NCBI RefSeq assembly: GCF_018860425.1 | Contig: NZ_JAHKPI010000016.1 | Coordinates: 94,663-158,662, forward strand | DNA: 64,000 bases | Direction of reading: 5' to 3' | Source of the DNA: Marinobacter sp. F3R08 | GTDB lineage: Bacteria > Pseudomonadota > Gammaproteobacteria > Pseudomonadales > Oleiphilaceae | Shown: positions 35,047-43,782 of the stretch, piece after piece | Numbering within the stretch: the first letter of the stretch is position 1 | How the letters are laid out: each line of letters starts with the position of its first letter | Position numbers and translations under genes: made by a program | Notes under the pieces: generated by a model | Seen by the model: only the letters and a program-made list of their open reading frames with translations | Databases searched by the model: none | What the model was told of the DNA's origin: nothing

Positions 35047-35292
35047 TCAGACGACGATATCCAGAAGCGTTCCCAGTGTCTCGTCAGCCGCTTTTACCAC
35101 TTGCGCCGACGCTTCAACACTGCGCTCATACAGCTTGAGGTCAATCATAGGTTCAATGAGCCCGCCAGCACCTTCCGCAGTTCCCTGGGCACCATCGACG
35201 CCCCCACGGGCAATCTTCCGGGCGGCACTTTCCATGCCGACCATGCCGTCCTGTATACCCTGAATACCAACCGCTAGGGTGTTATTGATCAT
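35047..35292 (-). CDS. Miniature flagellar-rod/hook-like protein
   Basis: The 81-residue protein has an N-terminal helix (VGIQGIQDGMVGMESAARKI, about 8-27) resembling the conserved N-terminus of rod/hook proteins. A short Gly-rich linker (about 30-44) follows. The C-terminal helix (MIDLKLYERSVEASAQVVKAADETLGTLLDI, about 49-79) closely resembles the FlgC/FlgG/FlgE C-terminal signature (ending ADEMLGTLLDI in FlgC). The whole middle domain of flagellar axial proteins is absent. No signal peptide. It could be a secreted or regulatory mimic of axial subunits; the function is unknown. The only motility genes in the window, motAB, are 26 kb away. Confidence 0.7.
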   Translation of the reverse strand: MINNTLAVGIQGIQDGMVGMESAARKIARGGVDGAQGTAEGAGGLIEPMIDLKLYERSVEASAQVVKAADETLGTLLDIVV

Positions 35293-35343
35293 AACTACGC
35301 TGCCCGAAGACCATAGATTGAGTCAATTAAGCCACACATCTGG

Positions 35344-36036
35344 TCATTTTTCAAACAGCGCATCAATATTCAGATAACCCGCCAACATCTCGGGACGCGC
35401 ATCCTCCAGCCAGGGCAGAATACCCAGACAATGCGTCCCCATGTGGTTGATCAGGTAATTCAGGGTTTCCTGCTCACAACTCATAGGCTCGGGCCCTGTG
35501 CGGTTAGCAACCCACCCCGCCACGCGCAACCCGTCACCCCTGATCGCTTCGGCAGTCAGCAGAGCATGATTGATGCAACCCAGACGCAGTGAGACCACCA
35601 GGATAACCGGCATGGACAGCTGACGAGAAAATTCTGCGTAGGTTTCCCGGTCGTTCAGGGGGACTCGCCAACCTCCGGCACCTTCGACCAGTAACAGATC
35701 TGCCGGTCGAAACTGCAATCCACGGCAGAACCCGACAAGGCGATCAGAGGTAATGTGGCGCCCAGCCTGCTCAGCCGCCACGTGAGGAGCAATGGCCGGC
35801 TCCAGTGCTACTGGATTAATCAGCTCGTACGCCAGTGGTTCCGTCATTGCGTTCTGCAATATCAGGGCATCTTCGTTGCGCAGTCCGTCGGATGTCCGAG
35901 AACACCCCGACGCAATCGGTTTCATTGCCAGGGTATGTTTTCCCATGGCCCTGGCCGCATGAAGGATGGCTGCAGACACCAGGGTTTTACCAACACCTGT
36001 GTCCGTGCCGGTGACAAAAAAAGATTGCTTGGCCAT
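35344..36036 (-). CDS. bioD: ATP-dependent dethiobiotin synthetase
   Basis: The 230-residue protein has the P-loop GTDTGVGKT at residues 10-18, the substrate site KPIASG, and VEGAGGWRVPL. It closes the ureido ring of 7,8-diaminopelargonate with CO2 and ATP. It is the last gene of bioB-F-H-C-D, 22 bp after bioC. Confidence 0.96.
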   Translation of the reverse strand: MAKQSFFVTGTDTGVGKTLVSAAILHAARAMGKHTLAMKPIASGCSRTSDGLRNEDALILQNAMTEPLAYELINPVALEPAIAPHVAAEQAGRHITSDRLVGFCRGLQFRPADLLLVEGAGGWRVPLNDRETYAEFSRQLSMPVILVVSLRLGCINHALLTAEAIRGDGLRVAGWVANRTGPEPMSCEQETLNYLINHMGTHCLGILPWLEDARPEMLAGYLNIDALFEK

Positions 36037-36058
36037 TATTGAGTCCTGTCAGGGAGTC

Positions 36059-36886
36059 CTATTGTTTCTGCCAGTAGATCCAGGCTGCCTCGTAGCTAGC
36101 CATGATAGTGCCATCCGGCTCTCTGGGATACTGACTGTCCATCAACCGGACCCGCCCAGGCGCAGTAACGGCCCGTCGCCTGCCAGCGCCCCGAAACCCG
36201 GCCCCCAATTGACGAAGCTCACCAGCCAGCGCCATCGGCGATTGATAGCGAAGCCGTATTGTCCGGGTTTCGATAACTGCATCCGGCAATTCGGCATGCA
36301 CTTTGGTTTGCCATGCAAAGCCGGTCTCAAACCGATTCACATGCTGGTGGTCAGGGTCCGCTGCCTCCCAGGCAGCTTTAAGTTCACGCAGCGTGCCATC
36401 GAGGAGTGTAGACATCATGAGACATCCATCTGGACGCAGGATCCGCCGGCATTCCCGAAGTACAGCACAGGGATCATCACACCACTGAATCATCAGGTTG
36501 CTGAACACCTGATCATGGCTATTGTCGGACAACGGCAGGTGTTCGGCATCGCCCGCAATCCAGCTGACTCCCTTCGGCCCCTGCCGCCTGGCCTGCTCCA
36601 ACATCCCCGGTGACAGATCGAGCCCGCTTACCCCCTCACTCTTTGCAGGATCGGCAAACTTGCGGGTAAACCAGCCGGTGCCGCAACCAAGGTCCAGTAT
36701 TCTGGCATCAAGCGGCTGATCATCCACAAACGGGCATCTCTGGAGCATGGTATCGCCCATGAAGCGCTGCAATCTGGAGGCCCTGTCATAGGTACTGCTG
36801 GCGACGCCAAAACTCCGGGCAATATCCGACTTGAGAGTCTGGGAGATGCCGGCCGACCCGCCCGGCAAGCCACTGACTACACGCAT
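36059..36886 (-). CDS. bioC: Malonyl-ACP O-methyltransferase
   Basis: The 275-residue SAM methyltransferase has motif I as LDLGCGTGWFTR and the BioC-type IARSFGVASSTYDRAS near the N-terminus. It methylates malonyl-ACP to start pimelate synthesis. The ATG at 36884-36886 overlaps the bioH end by 10 bp; the frame is open upstream inside bioH. It lies between bioH and bioD. Confidence 0.93.
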   Translation of the reverse strand: MRVVSGLPGGSAGISQTLKSDIARSFGVASSTYDRASRLQRFMGDTMLQRCPFVDDQPLDARILDLGCGTGWFTRKFADPAKSEGVSGLDLSPGMLEQARRQGPKGVSWIAGDAEHLPLSDNSHDQVFSNLMIQWCDDPCAVLRECRRILRPDGCLMMSTLLDGTLRELKAAWEAADPDHQHVNRFETGFAWQTKVHAELPDAVIETRTIRLRYQSPMALAGELRQLGAGFRGAGRRRAVTAPGRVRLMDSQYPREPDGTIMASYEAAWIYWQKQ

Positions 36887-37629
36887 AAACCGGCCTTTTG
36901 CGAGCCCAGGAAAGCCTGTATAGCGTCCCAGCAGTCCGAAGCAAAGCAGCCACCTGGCCAATGGGCCATGCCAGGAACCACTGCATGATGACTTGAAGCC
37001 GGAAGCGCAAGATCAGCCCCCCGAGACCTGACCACAATATCGCACTCACCCATCACATGCAGAGCCGGAGTAGTGAGTGAACGCCATAGTGCTCTCTGGT
37101 CAACGGTTTCCAGCCACAACAGGCTCTTGCAGAGGTAGTCGTGAGACACCGGGGTTCCATATTCCAGCCACGCCTTGAGGCTTTGCCGCTCCGCCCCTTC
37201 CTTCGCAGCACCGTTAATCATCAACAGCAGGAAATGCAACCAGTAACGCCGAGAATCCCGATGAATACCAAGGGCGAACGCCCGAAATTCGCGCGGCGTC
37301 ATACCGCTGGACCAGCTGTTATCCGCAATGAATTTTGGAAAGCCACCCAGTGTTATAACGCTGGATACGGCTCCGGTTCCCCGCGCAGCCGCTTCCATCA
37401 CAACCTGGCTGCCCAAAGACCAGCCCATCCAGACCGACGGCTCAGGATAGAGCGACAACAGCTCGTCCGTCACTTCTGACAGGGAGTGACAACGGGCCAA
37501 CAAGTCATCATCCAGCGACACAGGCACCACGTCTCCTGGCCAGTATTCAAAGAGCGCCGACAGCATTTCTGCGCGCACGCCCCAGCCTGAGACCACCACC
37601 AGACGCGGGCAGACCTTTCCCGAGTTCAT
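36877..37629 (-). CDS. bioH: Pimeloyl-ACP methyl ester carboxylesterase
   Basis: The 250-residue alpha/beta hydrolase has the nucleophile elbow GWSLG (S71), with the other triad members probably in GECDIVV and PGMAHWPGG. It removes the methyl group installed by BioC, ending chain elongation at pimeloyl-ACP. It overlaps bioF by 4 bp (ATGA) and bioC by 10 bp. Confidence 0.94.
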   Translation of the reverse strand: MNSGKVCPRLVVVSGWGVRAEMLSALFEYWPGDVVPVSLDDDLLARCHSLSEVTDELLSLYPEPSVWMGWSLGSQVVMEAAARGTGAVSSVITLGGFPKFIADNSWSSGMTPREFRAFALGIHRDSRRYWLHFLLLMINGAAKEGAERQSLKAWLEYGTPVSHDYLCKSLLWLETVDQRALWRSLTTPALHVMGECDIVVRSRGADLALPASSHHAVVPGMAHWPGGCFASDCWDAIQAFLGSQKAGLCV

Positions 37630-38801
37630 ATTGCCATGTCCTTACCTGTAACCAGATCACGACACTCGGACAAGGCGCCCAGCAGGCAATCGAGATCTTC
37701 CATCGAATGTGCGGCACTGAACGTTACCCGCAAACGCGCCTCGCCCGGGGGAACCGTAGGCGGTCGAATCGCCGAAACCAGCACCCCCCGATCCTCCAGC
37801 GCCTGACTCAGTGCCAGTGCGCTGCGATTATCGCCAATCATGATCGGTTGAATCGGCGTCCGTGAAGGCATCAGTGCATACCCCATCGCGGAAGCCTCCC
37901 GCCGAAATCGGGAAACCAGGGCCAGTACATGATCACGACGGCCAGCGTCCCGCTCAATAAGGTCGAGACTGGAAATCGTTGCCATTGCCAACGCCGGCGG
38001 CATTGCCGTGGTGTAGATATAGGTTCTGGCCTTCTGAACCAGGTACTCCATCAACATCGATGGCCCAGCCACAAACGCACCACTGGTGCCAACCGCCTTG
38101 CCCAGGGTACCAATCAGTACCGGCACATCCTCCTCGGACAACCCCGCTTCAGCCACACTGCCCCGCCCCTGAGGACCCAGAACGCCGACCCCATGAGCAT
38201 CATCCACCACCAGCAAGGCGTCATGGATACGACAGACCCGAGCCAGCTCAACCAACGGCGCGATATCGCCGTCCATGCTGAACACACCATCGGTCACCAC
38301 CAGCTTGTGCCCGGAGGTTTCCCCAAGCATCGCTTCCAGCGCCGCCACATCCCCGTGGGCATAGCGTCTGACCCGTGCACGACTCAGAATACAACCATCA
38401 ATAATGGACGCATGGTTAAGCCGATCCGAAAAAATTGTATCGCCTCGCCCGGCGAACGCCGAAATAACCCCCATATTGGCCATATAGCCGGTAGAGAAAA
38501 ACAGCGCCGCATGACGCCCGGTGAACTGCGCCAGGCGAGTCTCCAATTGATGATGGGCATCGTGGTGACCGCAGATCAGATGGGAGGCGGCGCCCCCGAG
38601 GCCGGTAGTCGGCAGTGCATTCCGCAGTGCATCAAGATTGGCGGAATGATTGGCAAGACCGAGATAATCGTTGCTGCAAAACGACAACAGCGGCTTGCCG
38701 TCAGCCATCAAAAGAGGCTGTTGAGGGCCAGTTATCTGCCGACGAGTCCGGTAAAGGCCGGCCTGTTTACGCTCTTCGAGCTCAAGGGCAAAGTCCCGCA
38801 C
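37626..38801 (-). CDS. bioF: 8-amino-7-oxononanoate synthase
   Basis: The 391-residue PLP enzyme of the alpha-oxoamine synthase family has the cofactor lysine K235 in GTLGKAVG and the [12 protein letters not shown] segment near 198-209. It condenses pimeloyl-ACP with alanine. The start is a GTG at 38799-38801 with GGGGAAG upstream; the bioB stop is 24 bp before it, so only this or an unusual ATT/ATC can serve. Confidence 0.95.
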   Translation of the reverse strand: MRDFALELEERKQAGLYRTRRQITGPQQPLLMADGKPLLSFCSNDYLGLANHSANLDALRNALPTTGLGGAASHLICGHHDAHHQLETRLAQFTGRHAALFFSTGYMANMGVISAFAGRGDTIFSDRLNHASIIDGCILSRARVRRYAHGDVAALEAMLGETSGHKLVVTDGVFSMDGDIAPLVELARVCRIHDALLVVDDAHGVGVLGPQGRGSVAEAGLSEEDVPVLIGTLGKAVGTSGAFVAGPSMLMEYLVQKARTYIYTTAMPPALAMATISSLDLIERDAGRRDHVLALVSRFRREASAMGYALMPSRTPIQPIMIGDNRSALALSQALEDRGVLVSAIRPPTVPPGEARLRVTFSAAHSMEDLDCLLGALSECRDLVTGKDMAI

Positions 38802-38825
38802 AACGCTTCCCCGCAGTCCAATGAT

Positions 38826-39884
38826 TCAGGCAGATTCCCGAGTAGCGTCATAGAACATATGGCGAGTCGCCTCGTACTCCACCGCTTCCGCAATCGCCTC
38901 CTCTTCCTGTGCCTCAGAAGCACACTGCTCCCGCTGCTCGGGCCGTATTCCCAGGCGCTTGAACAGGAGCATATCGGCATCCGCCTCCGGATTCGCCGTG
39001 GTCAGCAGCTTCTCGCCGTAGAAGATGGAATTGGCACCGGCCATGAAACACAGGGCCTGCATCTGCTCATTCATATTCTCCCGGCCCGCCGACAGGCGAA
39101 CGTGGGAAGCCGGCATCAGGATCCGCGCCACCGCAATAATCCGGACAAATTCGAATGGATCCAGATCCGCCACATCTTCCATGGGCGTGCCTTTCACCTT
39201 CACCAGCATATTCACCGGCACACTCTCAGGGTGATGGGGCAGGTTCGCCAACTGGACCAGCAGACCAACCCGGTCATCCTCGTCTTCACCCATTCCCATG
39301 ATGCCGCCGCAGCAAACCTTCATACCCGCCTTGCGAACATTGTCGAGGGTATCCAGACGGTCCTGGTAGGTACGGGTGGTAATGATATGACTGTAATACT
39401 TCTCGGAGGTGTCCAGGTTATGGTTGTAGTAATCCAACCCGGCGTCGGCCAGCTCAACCGCCTGTTCTTCCTTGAGCATGCCAAGGGTCATACAGGTCTC
39501 AAGCCCGAGAGACTTCACCTGCTTCACCATGTCCAGCACGTAAGGCATATCCTTCTTCGAAGGGCTGCGCCAGGCAGCCCCCATGCAGAACCTGGATGCA
39601 CCTTTGTGCTTCGCAGCCCGGGCTTCTGCTACCACCTTTTCAATTTCCAACAGCTTTTCTTTCTCAAGTCCGGTGTTGTAGTGGCCGCTCTGGGGGCAAT
39701 ACTTGCAATCTTCCGGACAGGCGCCGGTCTTGATCGAAAGCAGAGTACTCACCTGAACTTCATTGGGATCGAAGTGCTGCCGATGCACACTCTGGGCACG
39801 GAACAGAAGGTCGTTAAAGGGGAGCTCGAAAAGCGCGCGAGCTTCTTGCAGTGTCCAGTCGTGACGGAGTTCTGTAGCGGTCAT
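38826..39884 (-). CDS. bioB: Biotin synthase
   Basis: The 352-residue radical-SAM enzyme has the cluster triad C56-C60-C63 in ACPEDCKYC. Further conserved cysteines (MTLGM and [10 protein letters not shown] regions) and an arginine in VRLSAGR serve the second cluster. It inserts sulfur into dethiobiotin. It is the first gene of the operon; its start is 10 bp from a BirA-like operator. bioA is not in this cluster. Confidence 0.97.
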   Translation of the reverse strand: MTATELRHDWTLQEARALFELPFNDLLFRAQSVHRQHFDPNEVQVSTLLSIKTGACPEDCKYCPQSGHYNTGLEKEKLLEIEKVVAEARAAKHKGASRFCMGAAWRSPSKKDMPYVLDMVKQVKSLGLETCMTLGMLKEEQAVELADAGLDYYNHNLDTSEKYYSHIITTRTYQDRLDTLDNVRKAGMKVCCGGIMGMGEDEDDRVGLLVQLANLPHHPESVPVNMLVKVKGTPMEDVADLDPFEFVRIIAVARILMPASHVRLSAGRENMNEQMQALCFMAGANSIFYGEKLLTTANPEADADMLLFKRLGIRPEQREQCASEAQEEEAIAEAVEYEATRHMFYDATRESA

Positions 39885-39893
39885 GTAAAAGTC

Positions 39894-39925
39894 CTGTTAA
39901 CCTTTCCCGGTCTCTGGGTTTACGG
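39894..39925. promoter_or_regulatory. Candidate BirA operator between bioB and comF
   Basis: CTGTTAACC (39894-39902) and GGTTTACGG (39917-39925) are 9-bp imperfect inverted half-sites 14 bp apart. They resemble the BirA operator TTGTAAACC-N14-16-GGTTTACAA. The site fills most of the 41-bp gap between bioB and comF and touches the bioB ribosome-binding site. BirA represses bio genes when biotin is plentiful. Confidence 0.55.
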
Positions 39926-40669
39926 ATGAATCAGATGATAAAGGGACTGAACCGGCTGTCAACCTTCATGGAGAAAAAGGTTAACAGCATCAAGTGCGGC
40001 GGACTGTGTGTCGCCTGCCTCTCTCCGAATGCGTTCAACGGGTTGTGCCAGCCTTGTAGGGATGATTTGCCCGTCAATCGCTGGTCCTGTCGTTGTTGTG
40101 CCCTGCCTCTGGCATTTGCATCTTCGGAACTGATCTGCGGGGAATGTTTGAAGCACCCTCCTGCCTTCAGCTCTTCCTTCATTCCCTGGCGATACCAATA
40201 TCCGCTGGACGGCATGATTAGCCGTTACAAGTACAACGGCCAACGCAAGTTCGGGCGGCCGTTGATCGCGGATTTCACCAACCTTCTTGAAAACGCACTG
40301 CACGACGGCACCGTTGCCGTACCGGAGGTACTGGTACCCGCTCCCATGGATCCACTACGACGATGGCAGCGAGGATTCAATCAGGCTCAGGACATTGCCG
40401 AAACGATTGGCGGGGACCTCAACATACCCGTGGCCACGGGTCTGGCTCGACGAGTTCGCCGGGTGCGGTCTCAGCGGACGTTGAACCGGGAAGCCCGGCT
40501 GCTCAATCTTCGCGGGGTGTTCGAGGTTACTTCAGCAGTGCCTGAGCGGGTAGCTATTGTGGATGACGTGGTGACGACAGGGGCTACAGCACGGGTTCTG
40601 GCCTCTGCCTTGCGTGAGGCCGGAGCTCGGGAGATCCAGGTTTGGGCGCTGGCACGAACGCCCGGTTAA
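39926..40669 (+). CDS. comF: ComF family protein (phosphoribosyltransferase-like)
   Basis: The 247-residue protein has an N-terminal four-cysteine zinc module (CVACLS, CQPC, CRCCALP, CGEC, about residues 29-73) and a C-terminal phosphoribosyltransferase domain with the PRPP loop VAIVDDVVTTGAT near residue 209. ComF is needed for DNA uptake in competent bacteria, where it helps PriA-linked processing. comF divergent from bioB is common in pseudomonads. No clear ribosome-binding site is seen before ATG 39926; later starts at 39935 or 39968 are possible. Its stop overlaps the next, convergent gene by 4 bp. Confidence 0.85.
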   Translation: MNQMIKGLNRLSTFMEKKVNSIKCGGLCVACLSPNAFNGLCQPCRDDLPVNRWSCRCCALPLAFASSELICGECLKHPPAFSSSFIPWRYQYPLDGMISRYKYNGQRKFGRPLIADFTNLLENALHDGTVAVPEVLVPAPMDPLRRWQRGFNQAQDIAETIGGDLNIPVATGLARRVRRVRSQRTLNREARLLNLRGVFEVTSAVPERVAIVDDVVTTGATARVLASALREAGAREIQVWALARTPG

Positions 40670-41814
40670 ACCAACATCGCTTTCACACGATCGGCAATGG
40701 CCAGACAGGACGTTAGTCCCGGCGATTCAATACCAAACAGGTTAACCAGTCCCGGCAATCCATGGTCTTCCGGGCCGTCAATCCGGAAATCCGAAAAGCC
40801 GCCTTCAGGTCCGGACAGCTTTGGCCGGATGCCAGCATAGGCGGGCTGAAGTCGAGCCTGCTCAAGACCGGGCCACCACTGGCGGATGCCTCTGACAAAG
40901 GTAGCCAGGCGGTTTGAATCGACGGTGTAGTCCTCATGGTCAATCCATTCCACGTCCGGGCCAAAGCGGGCCTGACCGGCAAGGTCGAGCGTAAGGTGAA
41001 CCCCGAGACCACCCGGTTCAGGAATCGGGTAGATCAGGCTTTTGAAGGGACAACGGCCGCTGTAACTGAAGTAGACACCTCGAGCGAACCATTGCTGCGG
41101 CCGGCAGTCCCCGGGCAGGCCCGCCCATACGTTGGCGAGGGGGATCGCACCAAGGCCCGCGGCATTGATGACATTTTGGGCGGTCAGTATTAGCGGGTTA
41201 TCACCTCCCACATGCAGAAGGTGTCGCTGGCAATCCGATTCAGCAGCCACCACCGGTGACCGAAGCACAAGTTCACCCCCGGCATCCTGGAGTTCGCCCA
41301 GCAGTGAGAGCATCAGCCCGTGACTGTCAATAATACCCGTTTCCGGAGACCAGAGCGCTGAACTGGCACGTATCTCCGGAATCTCTGGCGCAATCCTGCG
41401 TCCTTCATACAGTGACAGCACGACGCCGTTTCTGTCAGCGGCCATCTGGATGTCCTGGAGCCTGGAACCCTGCGCTTCGTTAACCGCCACAATCCATTTG
41501 CCGCATTTCCGGTGATCTACCTTGTGAGTCTGGCAATAGTGGTACAGCTGCTGCCGGCCTTCAACGCACAACTCCGCCTTGAGGGACCTTTCCGGGTAAT
41601 AGATACCCCCATGGATGACTTCGCTATTGCGCGAAGATATACCCTCACCAAACCGGCCAGCCCCTTCCAGGACGATCACCTCCTGACCGGATTTCGCAAG
41701 CGCGCGCGCAATGGCAAGCCCAATAACACCGGCGCCAATCACAACGGTTTGTGCTTCAAAGACCTCAGTCGACACCGACACTTGCCCCTGCTCAGATGAC
41801 AAGGCACTGAGCAT
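40666..41814 (-). CDS. FAD-dependent oxidoreductase, L-2-hydroxyglutarate oxidase-like
   Basis: The 382-residue protein has the FAD-binding dinucleotide motif VVIGAGVIGLAIARAL near the N-terminus and the SSRNSEVIHGGIYYP segment typical of LhgO/L2HGDH enzymes. The C-terminus has the GIRPKL and GIESPGLTS regions of this family. It probably oxidises L-2-hydroxyglutarate to 2-oxoglutarate with quinone or oxygen as acceptor; other 2-hydroxy acids are possible. ATG 41814 is chosen for its ribosome-binding site GAGGG at 7-nt spacing; a longer start at 41871 and a GTG 13 codons inside are alternatives. Confidence 0.8.
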   Translation of the reverse strand: MLSALSSEQGQVSVSTEVFEAQTVVIGAGVIGLAIARALAKSGQEVIVLEGAGRFGEGISSRNSEVIHGGIYYPERSLKAELCVEGRQQLYHYCQTHKVDHRKCGKWIVAVNEAQGSRLQDIQMAADRNGVVLSLYEGRRIAPEIPEIRASSALWSPETGIIDSHGLMLSLLGELQDAGGELVLRSPVVAAESDCQRHLLHVGGDNPLILTAQNVINAAGLGAIPLANVWAGLPGDCRPQQWFARGVYFSYSGRCPFKSLIYPIPEPGGLGVHLTLDLAGQARFGPDVEWIDHEDYTVDSNRLATFVRGIRQWWPGLEQARLQPAYAGIRPKLSGPEGGFSDFRIDGPEDHGLPGLVNLFGIESPGLTSCLAIADRVKAMLV

Positions 41815-41924
41815 ACCCCATCCCTCTGTTCCTGCGAAAACCTGCCCATGAAGGCGGAGCGTATTACTCAAGAGCCCATACCGGTTATACTTGCTTCCGG
41901 AAAGTAGCGCATGGAACCCGACCT

Positions 41925-42350
41925 ATGATGTCTGACAGAAAGCAGTTTGTTCTGGTAATGGTGGTGGCGGCCCTGTTTGTCAGCTGGCTCGGCTGGCGTG
42001 GTTTCGAGGTAATCAGCCTGAATGAGCGCCTGAAAGCGGACGATGTGGTTGCAAGCTACCCCTACAAACACCGGGTGCTCAGAGTGGAAGGTGACACCGC
42101 CATTATGAGCTCACTGCGATCCCACACCATCTCCACCCACAGGGCCCTGACCGCCGTATTTCCGAGCATGCGCACTCTGGGAGACGGCCATCGGGACTGG
42201 CAACGCGCAGAACGTGAGCTGGCACAGGTTCAGGCCCGCGCTGGAGATGTTGTTCTTGAAGCCTCTGACATCGGCCGCATCCGATGGGAACTTGATGAAA
42301 ACTGGTACCATCTGCAAGCTATGAAATCCAAATACGACACAAGGCTCTGA
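41925..42350 (+). CDS. Single-pass membrane protein of unknown function
   Basis: The 141-residue protein has one N-terminal membrane segment (about residues 8-25, VLVMVVAALFVSWLGW). A periplasmic, mostly helical region with many Arg, Glu and His residues follows, and no cysteine. I do not recognise a family. It ends 11 bp before srkA, so they probably share a transcript. A second ATG at 41928 could be the true start. Confidence 0.75.
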   Translation: MMSDRKQFVLVMVVAALFVSWLGWRGFEVISLNERLKADDVVASYPYKHRVLRVEGDTAIMSSLRSHTISTHRALTAVFPSMRTLGDGHRDWQRAERELAQVQARAGDVVLEASDIGRIRWELDENWYHLQAMKSKYDTRL

Positions 42351-42361
42351 AACGCTCCTTT

Positions 42362-43378
42362 ATGACCCATGAACCATCACTTTCGGCCTCCACCCACCCC
42401 TATGACTCCCTGACGCCCGATACCATTCTGGACGCAATGGAGGACGCCGGTTTTGCGGTGAGCGGAAGACTGTTCGCACTGAACAGCTATGAAAACCGGG
42501 TCTATCAGGTAGGACTGGACGAAGGCTCCCCGGTCATTACCAAGTTTTATCGACCGGGTCGCTGGAGCGAGGCAGAAATCCGGGAGGAGCATGCCTTCAC
42601 CCTGGAACTTCTGCAGGCGGACATACCGGTTGTGGCACCAATCAAGCTGGCATCCGGCGATACCCTGGGACACCATGGCGACTTCCTGTTCGCAGTGTTT
42701 CCGCAACGCGGAGGCCAGGCGCCCGATACCAGCGTGACCGACACTCTCTACCGTCTGGGTCAGTGGCTGGGACAGATTCACAATATTGGCGCGCGCAAAC
42801 CGTTCGCCCACCGGTCAGGCATGGCATTGCTCGAGGGTATTGAATCCAGCAACCGGCTCCTGGTGGAGGGCGACTGGATACCAATGGATCTCAGGCCGGC
42901 CTGGGACAGCCTGATACCAGACCTGCAGACACTCTGCGCCGCCCGTGTCGACGAGGCTGGTGCAACAGAGACCATTCGTCTTCACGGCGATTGTCATGCA
43001 GGTAATATCCTGTGCCGGGAAGAGCAAATGCTGTTCGTGGACATGGACGATTGTCGTTCAGGCCCCGCCATTCAGGATATGTGGTTGCTGCTTAACGGGG
43101 ACGACTTCGAACGAGGCGCCCAGCTGGGCGAACTGCTGGAAGGCTACGAAATGTTCCGCGAATTTAACCGCCGGGAACGTCACCTGATCGAACCGTTACG
43201 GTGCTACCGGCAGATTGCCCATTGCGCCTGGCTGGCAAAGCGCTGGGATGACCCTGCGTTTCCACGCTTCTTTCCCTGGTTCGCCCAGCCAAGATTCTGG
43301 TCCGACCAGATTCTCTCGCTCCGGGAACAATTATCAGCCCTGCAGTCACCCGCCATTACGGTGCCCGGGCAATACTGA
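42362..43378 (+). CDS. srkA: Stress response kinase A (YihE/SrkA)
   Basis: The 338-residue aminoglycoside-phosphotransferase-fold kinase has the catalytic loop LHGDCHAGNIL and the metal-binding segment FVDMDDC. The N-terminal YENRVYQVGL glycine-strand region matches SrkA. SrkA is a Ser/Thr protein kinase said to protect against stress-induced death. In E. coli it is linked to dsbA; here it lies between two small membrane proteins. Confidence 0.93.
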   Translation: MTHEPSLSASTHPYDSLTPDTILDAMEDAGFAVSGRLFALNSYENRVYQVGLDEGSPVITKFYRPGRWSEAEIREEHAFTLELLQADIPVVAPIKLASGDTLGHHGDFLFAVFPQRGGQAPDTSVTDTLYRLGQWLGQIHNIGARKPFAHRSGMALLEGIESSNRLLVEGDWIPMDLRPAWDSLIPDLQTLCAARVDEAGATETIRLHGDCHAGNILCREEQMLFVDMDDCRSGPAIQDMWLLLNGDDFERGAQLGELLEGYEMFREFNRRERHLIEPLRCYRQIAHCAWLAKRWDDPAFPRFFPWFAQPRFWSDQILSLREQLSALQSPAITVPGQY

Positions 43379-43413
43379 TCACAATTCAACCATGTTATTG
43401 ATATGAGGTATTC

Positions 43414-43782
43414 ATGAGCCAGAGTGAGGCCCGTTACAGCGTCCGAAGTCTGATCGTTACCGCGCTGGCTGCCATTATCGGCACCGTGCTTGTGCTTGAG
43501 ACGAGTGGCAGGATCAGTCACACAGACCACAAGGACCATGTCCCGGTCGGAGATTTCAAGGCCATCCATGTCACCGACGGAGAGACCTTCCGGATGTCTC
43601 GCAAAGCGTCAGAATTGCACGCTGTCTGTGAAAATGGCTACCTGGCCATTGCTGCCGATGTGGACCCTTCCTTCCGCGGCATCCTGGTGGACTACAAGAA
43701 CCGGGGCGTTCGTTGCGCCCGTCCTTCACCAACAGCGCCCTCGGCACCGCAACCATCGGAGGCAACGGACAGCAATGACTAA
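43414..43782 (+). CDS. Small membrane-anchored protein of unknown function
   Basis: The 122-residue protein has an N-terminal membrane segment (about residues 12-29, LIVTALAAIIGTVLVL) and a short extracytoplasmic domain with two cysteines (AVCENG and GVRCARP) that could form a disulfide. A Pro/Ser-rich tail follows. No family recognised. It has a TGAGGT ribosome-binding site. Its end overlaps the cmoA start by 8 bp, suggesting coupling. Confidence 0.75.
   Translation: MSQSEARYSVRSLIVTALAAIIGTVLVLETSGRISHTDHKDHVPVGDFKAIHVTDGETFRMSRKASELHAVCENGYLAIAADVDPSFRGILVDYKNRGVRCARPSPTAPSAPQPSEATDSND

Noticed and set aside
37929..39929. A 666-codon open frame on the plus strand opposite bioF and bioB
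   Set aside because: It mirrors two unambiguous enzymes with intact active sites, is unusually rich in His, Arg and Gln, and has no recognisable domain. It is a codon-bias shadow.
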